A stretch of 64,000 bases of DNA from the NCBI RefSeq assembly GCF_035222375.1, contig NC_085887.1, forward strand, positions 3,261,501 to 3,325,500. The letters are read 5' to 3'. The DNA comes from Podospora pseudocomata. Taxonomy: Eukaryota; Ascomycota; Sordariomycetes; Sordariales; Podosporaceae. Positions within the stretch are counted from its first letter, which is position 1. The number at the start of each line of letters is the position of its first letter. Both the position numbers and the translations under genes were made by a program. The notes beneath the pieces are model-generated. The model saw nothing but the letters and a program-made list of their open reading frames with translations. It was not told the DNA's origin and did no database searches. This document shows, piece by piece, positions 1-9,137 of the stretch.

Positions 1-426
1 ATCTTGGAGTGGCTGAGGAGGGCGAGCGTGGGCGTGAACGGGATGTGGAATGAGCACTTTGGCATCGGGGTGGTGGAGTACCAGGCTGCTGGGTTGGTGA
101 GCGTGGTGCATGATAGCGGGGGGCCGAAGATGGATATTGTTGTGGACGTCGGGGGGGGGTTTACTGGTAAGTGCAACAGGGCGACACACGGGAAGAGTGG
201 TGCTGATGATGTGGTGACAGGCTTCCATGCTACGACTCCGAGCGAGTTTGCTGAGGGGTTTGAAAAGGCGTTGAGCTTGGAGAACCCGTTGGAGGTGAGG
301 CTGCGGGCGAGGGAGAGTGCAAAGAGGTTTACCGAGGAGGAGTTTGCGAGGAGGTGGGTGAGGGAGATGGAACCTGTCATCGGCCTGAACAAGTTGAAGG
401 TCACGACGGAGAAGAGAAGGGTGTAG
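1..426 (+). CDS. ALG11: ALG11, GDP-Man:Man3GlcNAc2-PP-dolichol alpha-1,2-mannosyltransferase, C-terminal part
   Basis: The 5' end lies before the window; the frame is open from base 1. The fragment reads as the C-terminal half of a GT4 glycosyltransferase. The segment GMWNEHFGIGVVEYQAAGL followed by HDSGGPK is the conserved nucleotide-sugar loop of ALG11, which adds the fourth and fifth mannoses to the dolichol-linked oligosaccharide on the cytosolic face of the ER. A 54-nt intron (167-220; GTAAGT donor, CTGAT near 203, ACAG acceptor) is in frame and free of stops. Removing it joins ..FTG to FHATTPSEF, the family's normal continuity, so the unspliced reading would wrongly keep 18 residues. 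The stop is TAG at 424-426. About 123 codons of spliced sequence are visible. The 3' end is G-rich with AGG/TTG codons. Confidence 0.88.
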   Translation: MLEWLRRASVGVNGMWNEHFGIGVVEYQAAGLVSVVHDSGGPKMDIVVDVGGGFTGKCNRATHGKSGADDVVTGFHATTPSEFAEGFEKALSLENPLEVRLRARESAKRFTEEEFARRWVREMEPVIGLNKLKVTTEKRRV

Positions 427-832
427 GGGGCTTGATTTTGCTTGCGACAATAGAATACATGGATACCCTTTTTTCCTGAAGTCATTAATGGTGGGATTGG
501 CTGAAGGGGATATGGTGTTGAAAGGGGGGCTTTATTATGATTGATTTTGTTCACATCTCATCCTTGGGACATTGATTGCAGTGAATGAAGGGATCAGGGG
601 TGACATCTAGATCAGGAATGGTCCGTGCGCGCACCGAGGTTTCAACTACTGACTGGTAGGTAAACTCTGCATTTCTCATCTCAAACTCATATCCAAACCC
701 GAAGAGGAAACTTGCCTCGACCACAAATCACAATCCTGCCTTCTGCAGGTACATGCAAATTCAGACGAACTCATCGCAAAAGATCAACCGGGGCTCGGAT
801 TTATCGCCAAACCAGCAGCACACAAAAATCTC
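427..832. other. Intergenic: ALG11 3' flank and TRM2 5' leader
   Basis: No supported gene. The pyrimidine/CA-rich stretch from about 680 looks like the TRM2 leader. It holds an ATG at 753 opening a 70-codon upstream frame that ends at 965, just before the second in-frame TRM2 ATG. Confidence 0.5.
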
Positions 833-2689
833 ATGCGATTCGGCGCCATCAGAGTTTTTTCGAAGGGACCTTCTCTCGGCACTTTTTGCAAAACTTCAGC
901 CTCGCTGCGCTATAGCAGCCAATCATATTCAACCAGATTCTGCTTCACAACCTCGACCGGTGTGAAAATGGCTTCCACGTCGGCACCTGCCGCGGCTGGG
1001 GGTGGTGAAGGAGTCCAGCAGATCGACAGCTACAAGCTCCAACATCAGCAACAGAAGCAGCAGACAGGAAAGAGGCCATTTCAGAACGGCCAAGGCGGCG
1101 GTGGAAAGGGTGGACGTGGTGGCAAGTTCAAGAAGAAGGGAAAGAAGGCGAAGCCGCCTGCCGAGGGTGGACACGATGAGGTCCTCCGGCTTGATATCGA
1201 GGCTCTGATGGCCAAGAGCAGGAACGAGGCCGCCGAGGGTGCTGAGGGTGAAGAAGCTGCCGCCGAGGAGGAAAATTTGCCAGAGCAGGGGAGCGAGGTT
1301 CTTGTCGAAGTTGTGGCATTGTCTTCCACCGGTGACGGCCTGGCAAAGATGAAGGGCTCTGATCGCATCTATGTCGTCCCGTTCGCCGTTCCGGGAGATA
1401 TGGTCACGGTCAAGGCCTACCGCCACGAAGAAACCCACACCGTCGCCGACTTCATTTCTGTGGTCGACCCCTCTCCCCTCCGCGACGACAGCCGTATCCA
1501 GTGCAAGTACTTCTCCAAGTGCTCCGGCTGCCAGTTCCAAATGCTCGACTACGCCGAACAGCTCCGGATCAAGAGGGAGACTGTCGTCAAGGCCTACAAG
1601 AACTTCTCCCAGCTCACCCCCGAGCTCGTCCCCGAGATTTTGGACACCATCGGCTCCCCTCTGCAGTACAACTACCGCACCAAGCTCACCCCTCACTTCG
1701 ACGGGCCCTGGAACAACCCCCGCCGCGGCCCGAAGAAGCATCTCGAGTCTTGCCCACCGATAGGCTTCACCCCCAAGTCAGCCCGCAAGGTAATGGACAT
1801 TGAAGACTGCCCCATCGCCACCCCCGCCGTGAGGAAGGGTCTCACGGCCGAGCGTGAGCGGATGAAGACCGAGTTCTCGAAATACTCCAACGGCGCCACG
1901 ATTCTCCTGCGGGAAAACACGATCCGAGTTCCCGCCGGGGGTGAAGCGCCCTCTGACATTCCCTCCGATGCGGTCGTTGTCGGGACGCCGGGGTACACCG
2001 ACTACAAGACTCACATCACGGACAACAACGCCACGAGCACCGAGTACGTTGACGATTTCATCTTCACCAACCCGGCCGGTTCGTTTTTTCAGAACAACAA
2101 TTCCATCTTGTCGCCCTTTACGCAGTACATTAGGGATCACATTTTGCCTCCTGCCAATAAGGAGGGGATAAAGTACCTCATTGACGCCTACTCGGGCTCG
2201 GGGCTTTTCACCATCACGCAATCAGCTTTGTTTCCGGGGGGGAGCATCGGGATTGACATTGCCGAGGGCTCGATCGCTTATGCTAGGAAGAATGCAAAGC
2301 TGAACAATCTGGACGAGGGGCAGTGCAAATTCATTGCTGCCGACGCGCCGGAGCTGTTCAAGAGTGTGGAGGGGTATAACCCGGACGAGACGGTTGTGGT
2401 GCTGGATCCGCCGAGGAAGGGGTGTGACGCTAGCTTTTTGAGCCAGCTGCTGAGGTTTGGGCCGAGGAGGGTTGTTTATGTGAGCTGTAATGTGCACACG
2501 CAGGCGAGGGATGTGGGGGTTTTGGTTAGGGGGGAGGTGGAGGGGGTTGTTGATGATACGGAAGAGACGGATGGGACAGAGAGGAAAAAGACGAGGTATG
2601 AGATTGAGAGCTTGAGGGGGTTTGACTTTTTTCCGCAGACGGCTCACGTTGAGGGGGTGGCGGTGTTGAACAGGGTTGAGGATAGGTAG
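833..2689 (+). CDS. TRM2: tRNA (uracil-54,C5)-methyltransferase, TRM2/RumA family
   Basis: SAM-dependent m5U methyltransferase that makes ribothymidine-54 in the tRNA T-loop. In the 618-residue frame: a Gly/Lys-rich basic tract (about 83-107); a TRAM domain (about 154-212); a Cys cluster (C224, C230, C233) like the iron-sulfur site of RumA-type enzymes; SAM motif DAYSGSGLFT (451-460); DPPRKGCD (525-532); the catalytic Cys in YVSCN (C552); and a C-terminal QTAHVE motif. It is one uninterrupted exon. There are two in-frame starts. ATG 833 has a poor context and adds 45 residues rich in Arg, Ser and Thr with no acidic residue, like a mitochondrial presequence. ATG 968 has a strong context (AAAATGG) and gives a 573-residue form. 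Dual mitochondrial/nuclear-cytosolic targeting is an inference. The last 450 bases switch to AGG/TTG/GGG codons. Confidence 0.92.
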   Translation: MRFGAIRVFSKGPSLGTFCKTSASLRYSSQSYSTRFCFTTSTGVKMASTSAPAAAGGGEGVQQIDSYKLQHQQQKQQTGKRPFQNGQGGGGKGGRGGKFKKKGKKAKPPAEGGHDEVLRLDIEALMAKSRNEAAEGAEGEEAAAEEENLPEQGSEVLVEVVALSSTGDGLAKMKGSDRIYVVPFAVPGDMVTVKAYRHEETHTVADFISVVDPSPLRDDSRIQCKYFSKCSGCQFQMLDYAEQLRIKRETVVKAYKNFSQLTPELVPEILDTIGSPLQYNYRTKLTPHFDGPWNNPRRGPKKHLESCPPIGFTPKSARKVMDIEDCPIATPAVRKGLTAERERMKTEFSKYSNGATILLRENTIRVPAGGEAPSDIPSDAVVVGTPGYTDYKTHITDNNATSTEYVDDFIFTNPAGSFFQNNNSILSPFTQYIRDHILPPANKEGIKYLIDAYSGSGLFTITQSALFPGGSIGIDIAEGSIAYARKNAKLNNLDEGQCKFIAADAPELFKSVEGYNPDETVVVLDPPRKGCDASFLSQLLRFGPRRVVYVSCNVHTQARDVGVLVRGEVEGVVDDTEETDGTERKKTRYEIESLRGFDFFPQTAHVEGVAVLNRVEDR

Positions 2690-3000
2690 ATGGATGTAGG
2701 GGTGGGATTGTGGGGTTATAAATAAAAGCTTTGTTGTTTTTGTGTTATTCTTCACGAGAGATGTGTAGTCTTGAGTTGTGTATTCCACACTGAGCTTTCG
2801 TTCAGTTGAACTACTTGCGCAGAGTCTCATGCATCAAAGTGGATTGTCATTTCTAGCACGCCATGCATGGTATCCACGTCTGTAGCTATACACCGGGGTA
2901 TCGTCTTTTCATAATCATAATCCTATCCCTTACAAGAGCCCTGACAAACCCAACAATTCAACTCCTTTCCCCCCCACACACACACCCACACACAGTCCTT
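2690..3000. other. Tail-to-tail spacer TRM2/CENP-Q
   Basis: 311 bases between convergent stops. It has AATAAA-like sequence near 2719 and a CA-rich run near 2980. No gene seen. Confidence 0.5.
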
Positions 3001-5511
3001 TTACCCAAGCACAACCCCTTCATACTCCCCCTCACTCAAATACCTCCCAAGCACCCCCTGCAGCACCGCCTTCGACTTCTGTATAGCCGGCACGACCCCC
3101 TCAATCTGCCCCAAATTCCCCCTCAAACTCTCCATATGACTCCCAATCTGCCTCGCCAACCCCATCACCTCCTCCTCCCCCTCCTCAATCCCCTCAAAGA
3201 CTCTCCCCTTCACCTCCACCCTTTCCCTCTTCACAACCTCCAACCCCTTCTCCCCACCCGCCTCACCCCGACCGGCAGCCCGTTCCCTCCGCCCAGGAGC
3301 AAGCACATGATCCCTCCTCCCCCTCTCCCTCCACCCCCTAGCCTGCGCCCTCGCATTCTCCTCCAACAGCCTCAGATCCCTATAATCCCTCTCCAACCTC
3401 GCCTCCTCCCTCTCCTTCTCCCGTCTCAAAACCTCAACGCTATGCACCAACGGCTCCAGCTGCCTCTCCAAATGCCTGCTCGCATCAATCACCTTTTCAA
3501 AATTAACCTCTGCCTCCTGCGCAGAAATCGCCACCCCCCTTGTCGTCTTCGTCCCGATCGTCGCCGGAGGAAAAGGGATCCCTTTTACCAGTTTAGAATG
3601 CAGTCTACCGGCAAAAGTCCGGAGGATTGTTTGCGAGGCGGTGTACCTCGCCGTGTTGTTACCCCCGATCGACTCAAGGATGGGGATGTACGAGTCGAGG
3701 ATGAGGCTGTCGATTGTTGAGATGGCGGGTTGGTCTAGGGGTGTCCATTTCGAGCGGATGGTGGAGCGGGGGATGTGGAGGGTTTTGGGGGCGAGGTGCC
3801 GGTATGGGGCTGAGGATAGGGGGTCGGTGGGTTCTTGTTCTTGTTCTTCTTCTTCTTCTTCTTGTTCGGTCTCGGGTTGGGGTTGGGGTTGAGGTTGAGG
3901 ACGGTCCTTCTTTTTGGAGGGCTTATGATTGGTGGTTTGGTTTTGAGCTTCAGAGACGGAAATTTCAACTAGGGTCGCTCTAGGTCCTTTCTTGGATCGC
4001 TTCTGCGGCTCCGAGGGCTGAGGGGATGGCTCAGCAGCGGTTTCGGCGCTTTTTCTGCCTCTGCCTCGTTGGCGAGCAGAGGGCTGGCTTTCGTCTTGGG
4101 CGTCTTCTTCCTCTTGTCCAACCACGCGACCGGATCTGCCCCTGGATTTCGAAGCGTTCTTGGCGCTTTTACCCTTTTGTTGAGACTCAGGCTCTGCGGC
4201 AGCCTCTTCGCGAGACTCGTCCTCGTTGGAGCCTCGACCTTTCCTGCGTCGTCTGCCGTCGGTCTCTGCTGGCTCTGCATCTCTCATTTCTGTATCTTCC
4301 TGAGATGCGGGAGCTTGGTTCTTGCCAGGCCGGCCCCTTGCTTTGGGCTCTTCTTGCTGTCCCTGCTCCTCAGCATTTCCAGCTGCTTTGGCTCTCTTTC
4401 GTGGCCTGGTCTCAGTAGGCTCTGGCTCCTCTGGTTCGACATCATGACTCTTTGCTGGACGTCCTCTCTTTCGCCCGGTATTTGGCGCCTCTTCGGGTGC
4501 CGCCGCTGCTGCTTGTTCGGGTTCCTTTTCGGATTCCGGGGCTTTTGCTTTGCGCCCTCTTTTCTTGGGCGCTTTCTCTGCCGGCTCTTCTACCTCCTCA
4601 ACCGTCGCTTCTTCCTCATGTTCAGCCTCCTGTGCCCGTGCCGGCCGTCCTCGTCTCTTGGGTGCTATTTCTGTTGATTCTTCCGCCTCCTCGGTGGTTG
4701 GATCTGCTTCTAGTTCAGATCGAGCAGGTCGCCCTCTTCTCTTGCGTGCCGGGTCTGATGTTTCCTCGGCCTCCGCAACAACACTTGTCTCTCCTGCTGG
4801 TTGCTTGATCTCTTGAGTTCGTGCTGCACGCCCTTTTCTCTTGGGCTCTGTTGCTGTTGACGCTTCAGCCTCTTCAACGAGGGATTCCTGACCTGGTTCG
4901 GCCTCTTTTGTCCGACCGGGGCGCCCTCGTCTCTTTGGTGCTGTGGCTGCTGATTCATCGACCTCCATGCTCGCCTCCTCTACCACTTCCTCAGCCCGTC
5001 CTGATCGGGCTTTCCGCCCCCGTTTCTTCGGCTCCGTACTCGAGATTTCTTCGGTCTGGGTCGCAGTTTCCTCGGTTTCCGGCTCAACTTCTCGGGCTCT
5101 CGCTGGCCGACCTCTCCTCTTTGGTGCTGCTTCCAAAGTATCTGTCGGCGGAGTCGATTGTTCTTCGGCTATCGAGCCTTCACCCGCCCCCGCCGTTTCA
5201 GCCATTTTCTTTGGTCTACCCTTTCGTTTTGGTGCCCCCTCTGGCGCTGGTGATGGCTCTGGCGCAGGCTCTTCGGGTGATGAATCATCGCTCTTTCGCG
5301 GTCTGCCTCGTCTCTTTGTTGTCATTCGAACCTCGGCGTTGTCATTACGATTGGCCTGCAAAACAGCTTCTCCTCCACGTAGGGACACGTCCTCATCGGG
5401 CTTCGACGCGCCTGCTGGGCGACCGCGCTTGCGCTTTTGATTTTGTTCGTCCGGCGCCTATTCTGGGAATCAGCAATTGACTTTGACACTGAAAAAAACA
5501 ATGCACACCAT
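3001..5511 (-). CDS. CENP-Q/Okp1-like inner kinetochore protein with tandem AT-hooks
   Basis: The C-terminal third matches fungal CENP-Q (CENP-A-associated complex, COMA/CCAN): a conserved segment SSAPYRHLAPKTLHI then IRSKWTPL, followed by long coiled-coil helices to the C-terminus. The N-terminal 450 or so residues are a low-complexity array of KRRGRP-type AT-hooks, about nine with a GRP core and six or more degenerate, spaced roughly 30 residues apart and separated by acidic Glu/Thr/Ala linkers. An initiation codon at 5388 would be GTG and cannot be the start. The frame stays open upstream to 5457 and includes another hook (KRKRGRPAG). A 51-nt intron (5458-5508; GTGTGC donor, CTGAT, AATAG acceptor) joins it in phase 0 to an isolated ATG at 5509-5511, giving about 819 residues. 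Start confidence is moderate; the first ATG inside the big exon is 5325. Family call is from recalled CENP-Q features. Confidence 0.78.
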
Positions 5512-6304
5512 AATGATGGAAAATACCCAAGCGCCGGCTCAATGTCTGTTTGCTGGTGTTTGCAAACGGATTTGCTGTGCTACGCTGATTCTCCAAGCCC
5601 CTCGAAGCGCAACAGCCACAGCTTGTGACGCGACTGTACCAAATCTCGACCCCACCGCGCAGCCCCCCTGTCCGTGCCATGTGTGGCTGGGGTTCTATTG
5701 CCCCATGCACTTTGTTGCCCGGCGGACAGCTGTTTACCCCAAGCTGGCGGACCGTCGCGAGACAAGTTGCTCTCCTATCTTTAACCGAAACAGGCTTAAC
5801 TGGTCATGACACCTTTTTACCAACAACTCTGTTCAGGGTCACAGTGAAGATATCCCAACATTCGTAATATTAAACAAGCGAGGCTAGACTAGACAGGGCA
5901 CGCGTCCATCAGGGGACCAGACCGGAACAAGGGTAGTTTCACCACATCTCCATCTTTTCGCGATCCCCATTTGCGACGAGCTATTCTTCTTGTTTTCCGT
6001 CGAGAAGAAGGTGTGACTTTTACCAGGTCGCTGCTTGTTTTCTCCATCTTCTCCTCTCTGCACGTCAGACCACCCCTCATTCCTGGCTCCTCCTCATCCT
6101 CCTCCTCCTCCACACCTCACCTTTCCCTCCCATCATCTTTCTCAGACGTTTTGCGCCATCTTCTCTCGTGGACAGCTGTCAAGAAAGGGCCACACTTCTG
6201 CTTCCATCATTTCTAGCGACACTGTTGCAGTCATCGTTTTTGATTCACCGAGACGAGTAATTGGTAATCCACCCACACACACACACAAATACACATCACA
6301 AACA
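5512..6304. promoter_or_regulatory. Divergent promoter region, CENP-Q (-) / thioredoxin-fold gene (+)
   Basis: About 0.8 kb between head-to-head starts. It has a pyrimidine-rich TCC-repeat stretch near 6085-6115 and a CA-rich leader (6271-6304) directly before the plus-strand ATG, as is common in fungal 5' UTRs. No gene is supported. Confidence 0.45.
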
Positions 6305-7223
6305 ATGCGCTTCTCAACAGCAACCGCGGCCCTCGCGGCCCTCGGCCCCCTCTCCGCCGCCGCCGCCGAGTCCCCCTTTGAGCAATACAAAGCCAAATTC
6401 CAAAACTTCCTCTCCAGCTTCTCCGGCAGCGCGGGCATCCCCGAAGCGGCCGACAACGTCCAAGTACCCATCCCCAAGCCCAAGAGCAAGACGGTAGAAC
6501 CCAAGAAGATCGACACCTTGACTCTGGCCAACTGGAAGGACGCGCTTTACGCCCCCGTCCACGCCGAGGCTACCATTCCCGAGGAGTGGCTGGTGCTCAT
6601 CACGGGCGGGAACAAGACTTGCTTTGGTAATGCGCCCCTTTTCCACTCTCTGTTCCCCAAACTACAATCAACTGACCCCTATGAAATTTCCAGGCCGCTG
6701 CGACAAACTCGACACAGCCTTTTCCCAATCGGCACTCAAACTCGCCTCTCTCAAACCAACCCCCGATAATCTTCACCTTGCCAGTGTGAACTGCGACGAC
6801 GAGCCTGTCCTCTGCAACTCTTGGTCTGCCTCCACGGGCGTGATCTGGCTGTTTGAGATTCTCCCTGCCCCTACCGAGACAGGGCTGTACGTCAAGCGCC
6901 TCAATACGACGACTGTGACCTCGCAGGACATTGTCGACGCGTATGTGGCTCCCAAGGAGGAGTGGACCAAGGTGGAGAGCGACAGCTACTTTCACCCTAT
7001 TGATGGGTTTTTTGCCAAGAATGGCCTCGCGGTGCCGCTGGGGTGGTTTTTCTGGGGGTTGAATGCTGTGCCGAGCTGGGTTATGATGTTGGGCGTGAGC
7101 TTTGTTTCGAGGTCGATGATGAACAAGAGGGTCGAGGGCATGGCTGGGGGTCCGAGGGCTGGTGCGGGTGCCCCTGCTGCTGCTGCGCCGAGGGGGGCTG
7201 CGCCTGGGGATGCTCGGTCATAA
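6305..7223 (+). CDS. Secretory-pathway thioredoxin-fold membrane protein
   Basis: Two exons (6305-6626, 6694-7223) give 283 residues. The 67-nt intron has a GTAATG donor, CTGAC branch site at 6672 and CCAG acceptor; splicing yields ..NKTCFGRCDKL. A signal peptide is evident (MRFSTATAALAALGPLSAAAA). The middle has the beta-alpha-beta feel of a thioredoxin-like domain: WLVLITGG, then a C-x3-C pair where a redox motif would sit, then VNCDDEPVLCNSW. A hydrophobic segment GWFFWGLNAVPSWVMMLGVSF near the C-terminus is a likely membrane anchor, followed by a short Ala/Gly/Pro-rich basic tail. It resembles uncharacterised Sordariomycete ER proteins. The CxxxC spacing is not the canonical CxxC, so oxidoreductase activity is uncertain. 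Codon use turns G-rich after about 6980. Confidence 0.75.
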
Positions 7224-7794
7224 GGAGAGAGAGTAAGGGGTTTGTTGGTAGGAAAGGAGTAGTAGCTGGTGTTTGAAAGGGTAGTTTTATGGTAGTGGGG
7301 TGTGTGTAATAGTGTGTCCCTGAAGAGAGCAGCGCTGGAAACATAGCGTTTGGGGTTTCTTGTTTCTTTTTTCTCTCTCTCTTTTTTTTTATTATTATCA
7401 GAGGCTGGGAAATATGGGATCTGGTGGGCGATGGAAATGGAAATCGTTTTTATCTGAGACAAGAGCGCACTTTTAGGCGGGCACACCCTGCCCACAAAAT
7501 GATTGACACAGCAAAAAGTCAGTTGGCCCCTGTGATGTTGTAAACCATGCCTCGAAAGTAAATTAATAGGCCTTTTAAACATTCAAAGGCCCATTTCATT
7601 GTCTTTAAAGGCCCTTTGATTATCTTTAAAGGCCTATTGATTATCCTACAAGCTGTAGTTTGCAGTATAACATGGGCTAACCAACCTATTTGCGTGCCAA
7701 TTATTTTGGGGACAGGGTGAGGTGGGGGGTTAGGTGTCAGGGCGTGCGTGCTGCTCATCTTCGAAATATGTAGAGAAACTTCTTCTTCAAAAAT
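7224..7794. other. Tail-to-tail spacer with short dispersed repeats
   Basis: No gene. It contains a T-rich tract near 7364-7396 and the AAAGGCC repeats listed separately. Confidence 0.5.
7567..7647. repeat. Three-copy AAAGGCC degenerate direct repeat with an inverted half
   Basis: AAAGGC recurs at 7585, 7607 and 7628 (periods 22 and 21), with TTTGATTATC-like sequence between copies. AGGCCTTTTAAA at 7568 is close to the reverse complement of TTTAAAGGCC. Origin unknown. Confidence 0.6.
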
Positions 7795-8434
7795 TCATGA
7801 TCGGTTCTTGTCTTTGCACGTCTCTTGCAGCCCTTGCAACCCCTCCAAGACCTGCTCGGGCAGTTTGGGGTTTGCCAGACGGCCGTAGCGGAGATCGCTG
7901 AGGTCGCCGACAGTTTTCTGGACGGACGCCAGCAAGGAGGCTTCCTCGGATCGGAGGAGCTGGAGCTGGGATTCGAGTTCGGAGATGGCGTCCTGGAGGG
8001 GGGGGAGGATGGATTGGAGGGTGTGGTTTTTGTTTTGGGAGGGGGGGAGGGTACCCAGCTTTTTTGGAGGAGGGGGGGGGGCCGGTTAGTTATTGTATGT
8101 GTTTGGGGGTGGGGGAGGTGAAACTAACCATTCTTTCAATGTCAATCTCGTCGTCTTGCTCTTGTGCTTGAGCTTGGGCTTCACGCCCGGCTTTTAGGAC
8201 GTGGCGCCGCAGGGCTTTGCCTTGACGGGCTTGGGACGAGATTTCTTCGGATATGGTGTCGAGGAGGGTGTTGCGTTGGGATTGGAGGTCGCGGTAGAGG
8301 GTGCGGATATGGGGAGAGTGTTGCATGGGTTTGGGGAAGAGGGAGGTGAATTCTTGGAGGGAGATGATGGCGGGGAGTTGGGCGGGGATGAGGAGGTAGT
8401 TTGTTAGGATGGTGGTTTCGGTGATGGGGGGCAT
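7795..8434 (-). CDS. NKP2: Cnl2/NKP2-family inner kinetochore subunit
   Basis: Two exons (8129-8434, 7795-8058) give 189 residues. The 70-nt intron has donor GTTAGT, branch AACTAAC and acceptor AAAAAAG, phase 0. The N-terminus has the Cnl2/NKP2 signature: ILTNYLLIPAQLPAIISLQEF, LFP, then IRTLYRDLQSQR. The second exon is a Leu/Gln-rich coiled coil (LQSILPPLQDAISELESQ onward) ending ETCKDKNRS. In yeasts Nkp1/Nkp2 are nonessential CCAN subunits that associate with COMA, the complex containing Okp1/CENP-Q. A CENP-Q homologue lies only 2.3 kb away on the same strand. The protein is nearly all helical with no catalytic motif. Confidence 0.85.
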
Positions 8435-8971
8435 TTTTTGTCTTTGTTTGTGAGATGTGTGGTGGTGAGATGATGAGTGGGATGATGAGTGAGATGATGA
8501 GTGAGATTGATGAGTGAGATGATGGGTGGTGATTGGTGTGAGGTTGGCAGCTGGGAATGTTGTGTTTGATGAGAGGGTTGTAAGGTGGATAGATGGTGTG
8601 ATGAGTCTATGTCAGTAACGAATGAGTTGGACTGTTGTAGAAGCATGGATACAAGTTTGAATGACGCGTAAAGTGGCTTGCTGCAGGCTGAAGGAAGTCG
8701 CTGAGAGGCGCTAGGGGGGTTGCTGCTTCGCGTGTTCCCGTGATCCGTGCTCTCAGAGATCCTTGGTTCCTATCTATCAACTCCCACCCCTGGCTGTTGT
8801 CAAGAGCCAAACACCCAAATCTTCCTGACTTTTCATTCACTTATCGTCGACAAACTGCCGACGCCGAGATCTCACAAACTCTAACCAAGGACCTGCAGAT
8901 ACTGCGTGTTTTCGACTTGCTCCCCTCACCGCCGAGCATTTTCTGGGCTGCTTAGTCGACTTTTTTTTTGT

Positions 8972-9008
<37 letters not shown>

Positions 9009-9137
9009 CGGTAACCACGGCCCTTGATGAATCTCACTGGTCGCTTCATTCATTTTTATTGACGCCTATTTAGTTGTCTATCGAGGTTTTTTGACGCGAT
9101 CAAGACCTCTGGCGCAAAAGGAAAACTAGAATTTTGC
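8435..9137. promoter_or_regulatory. Divergent promoter region NKP2 (-) / EAF3 (+)
   Basis: 0.7 kb between head-to-head starts. It carries degenerate GATGAGT(GA) repeats (about 8463-8530) and a (GA)n run at about 8978-9003. No gene supported. Confidence 0.45.

Noticed and set aside
929-1741. 270-codon minus-strand frame
   Set aside because: Antisense shadow of TRM2.
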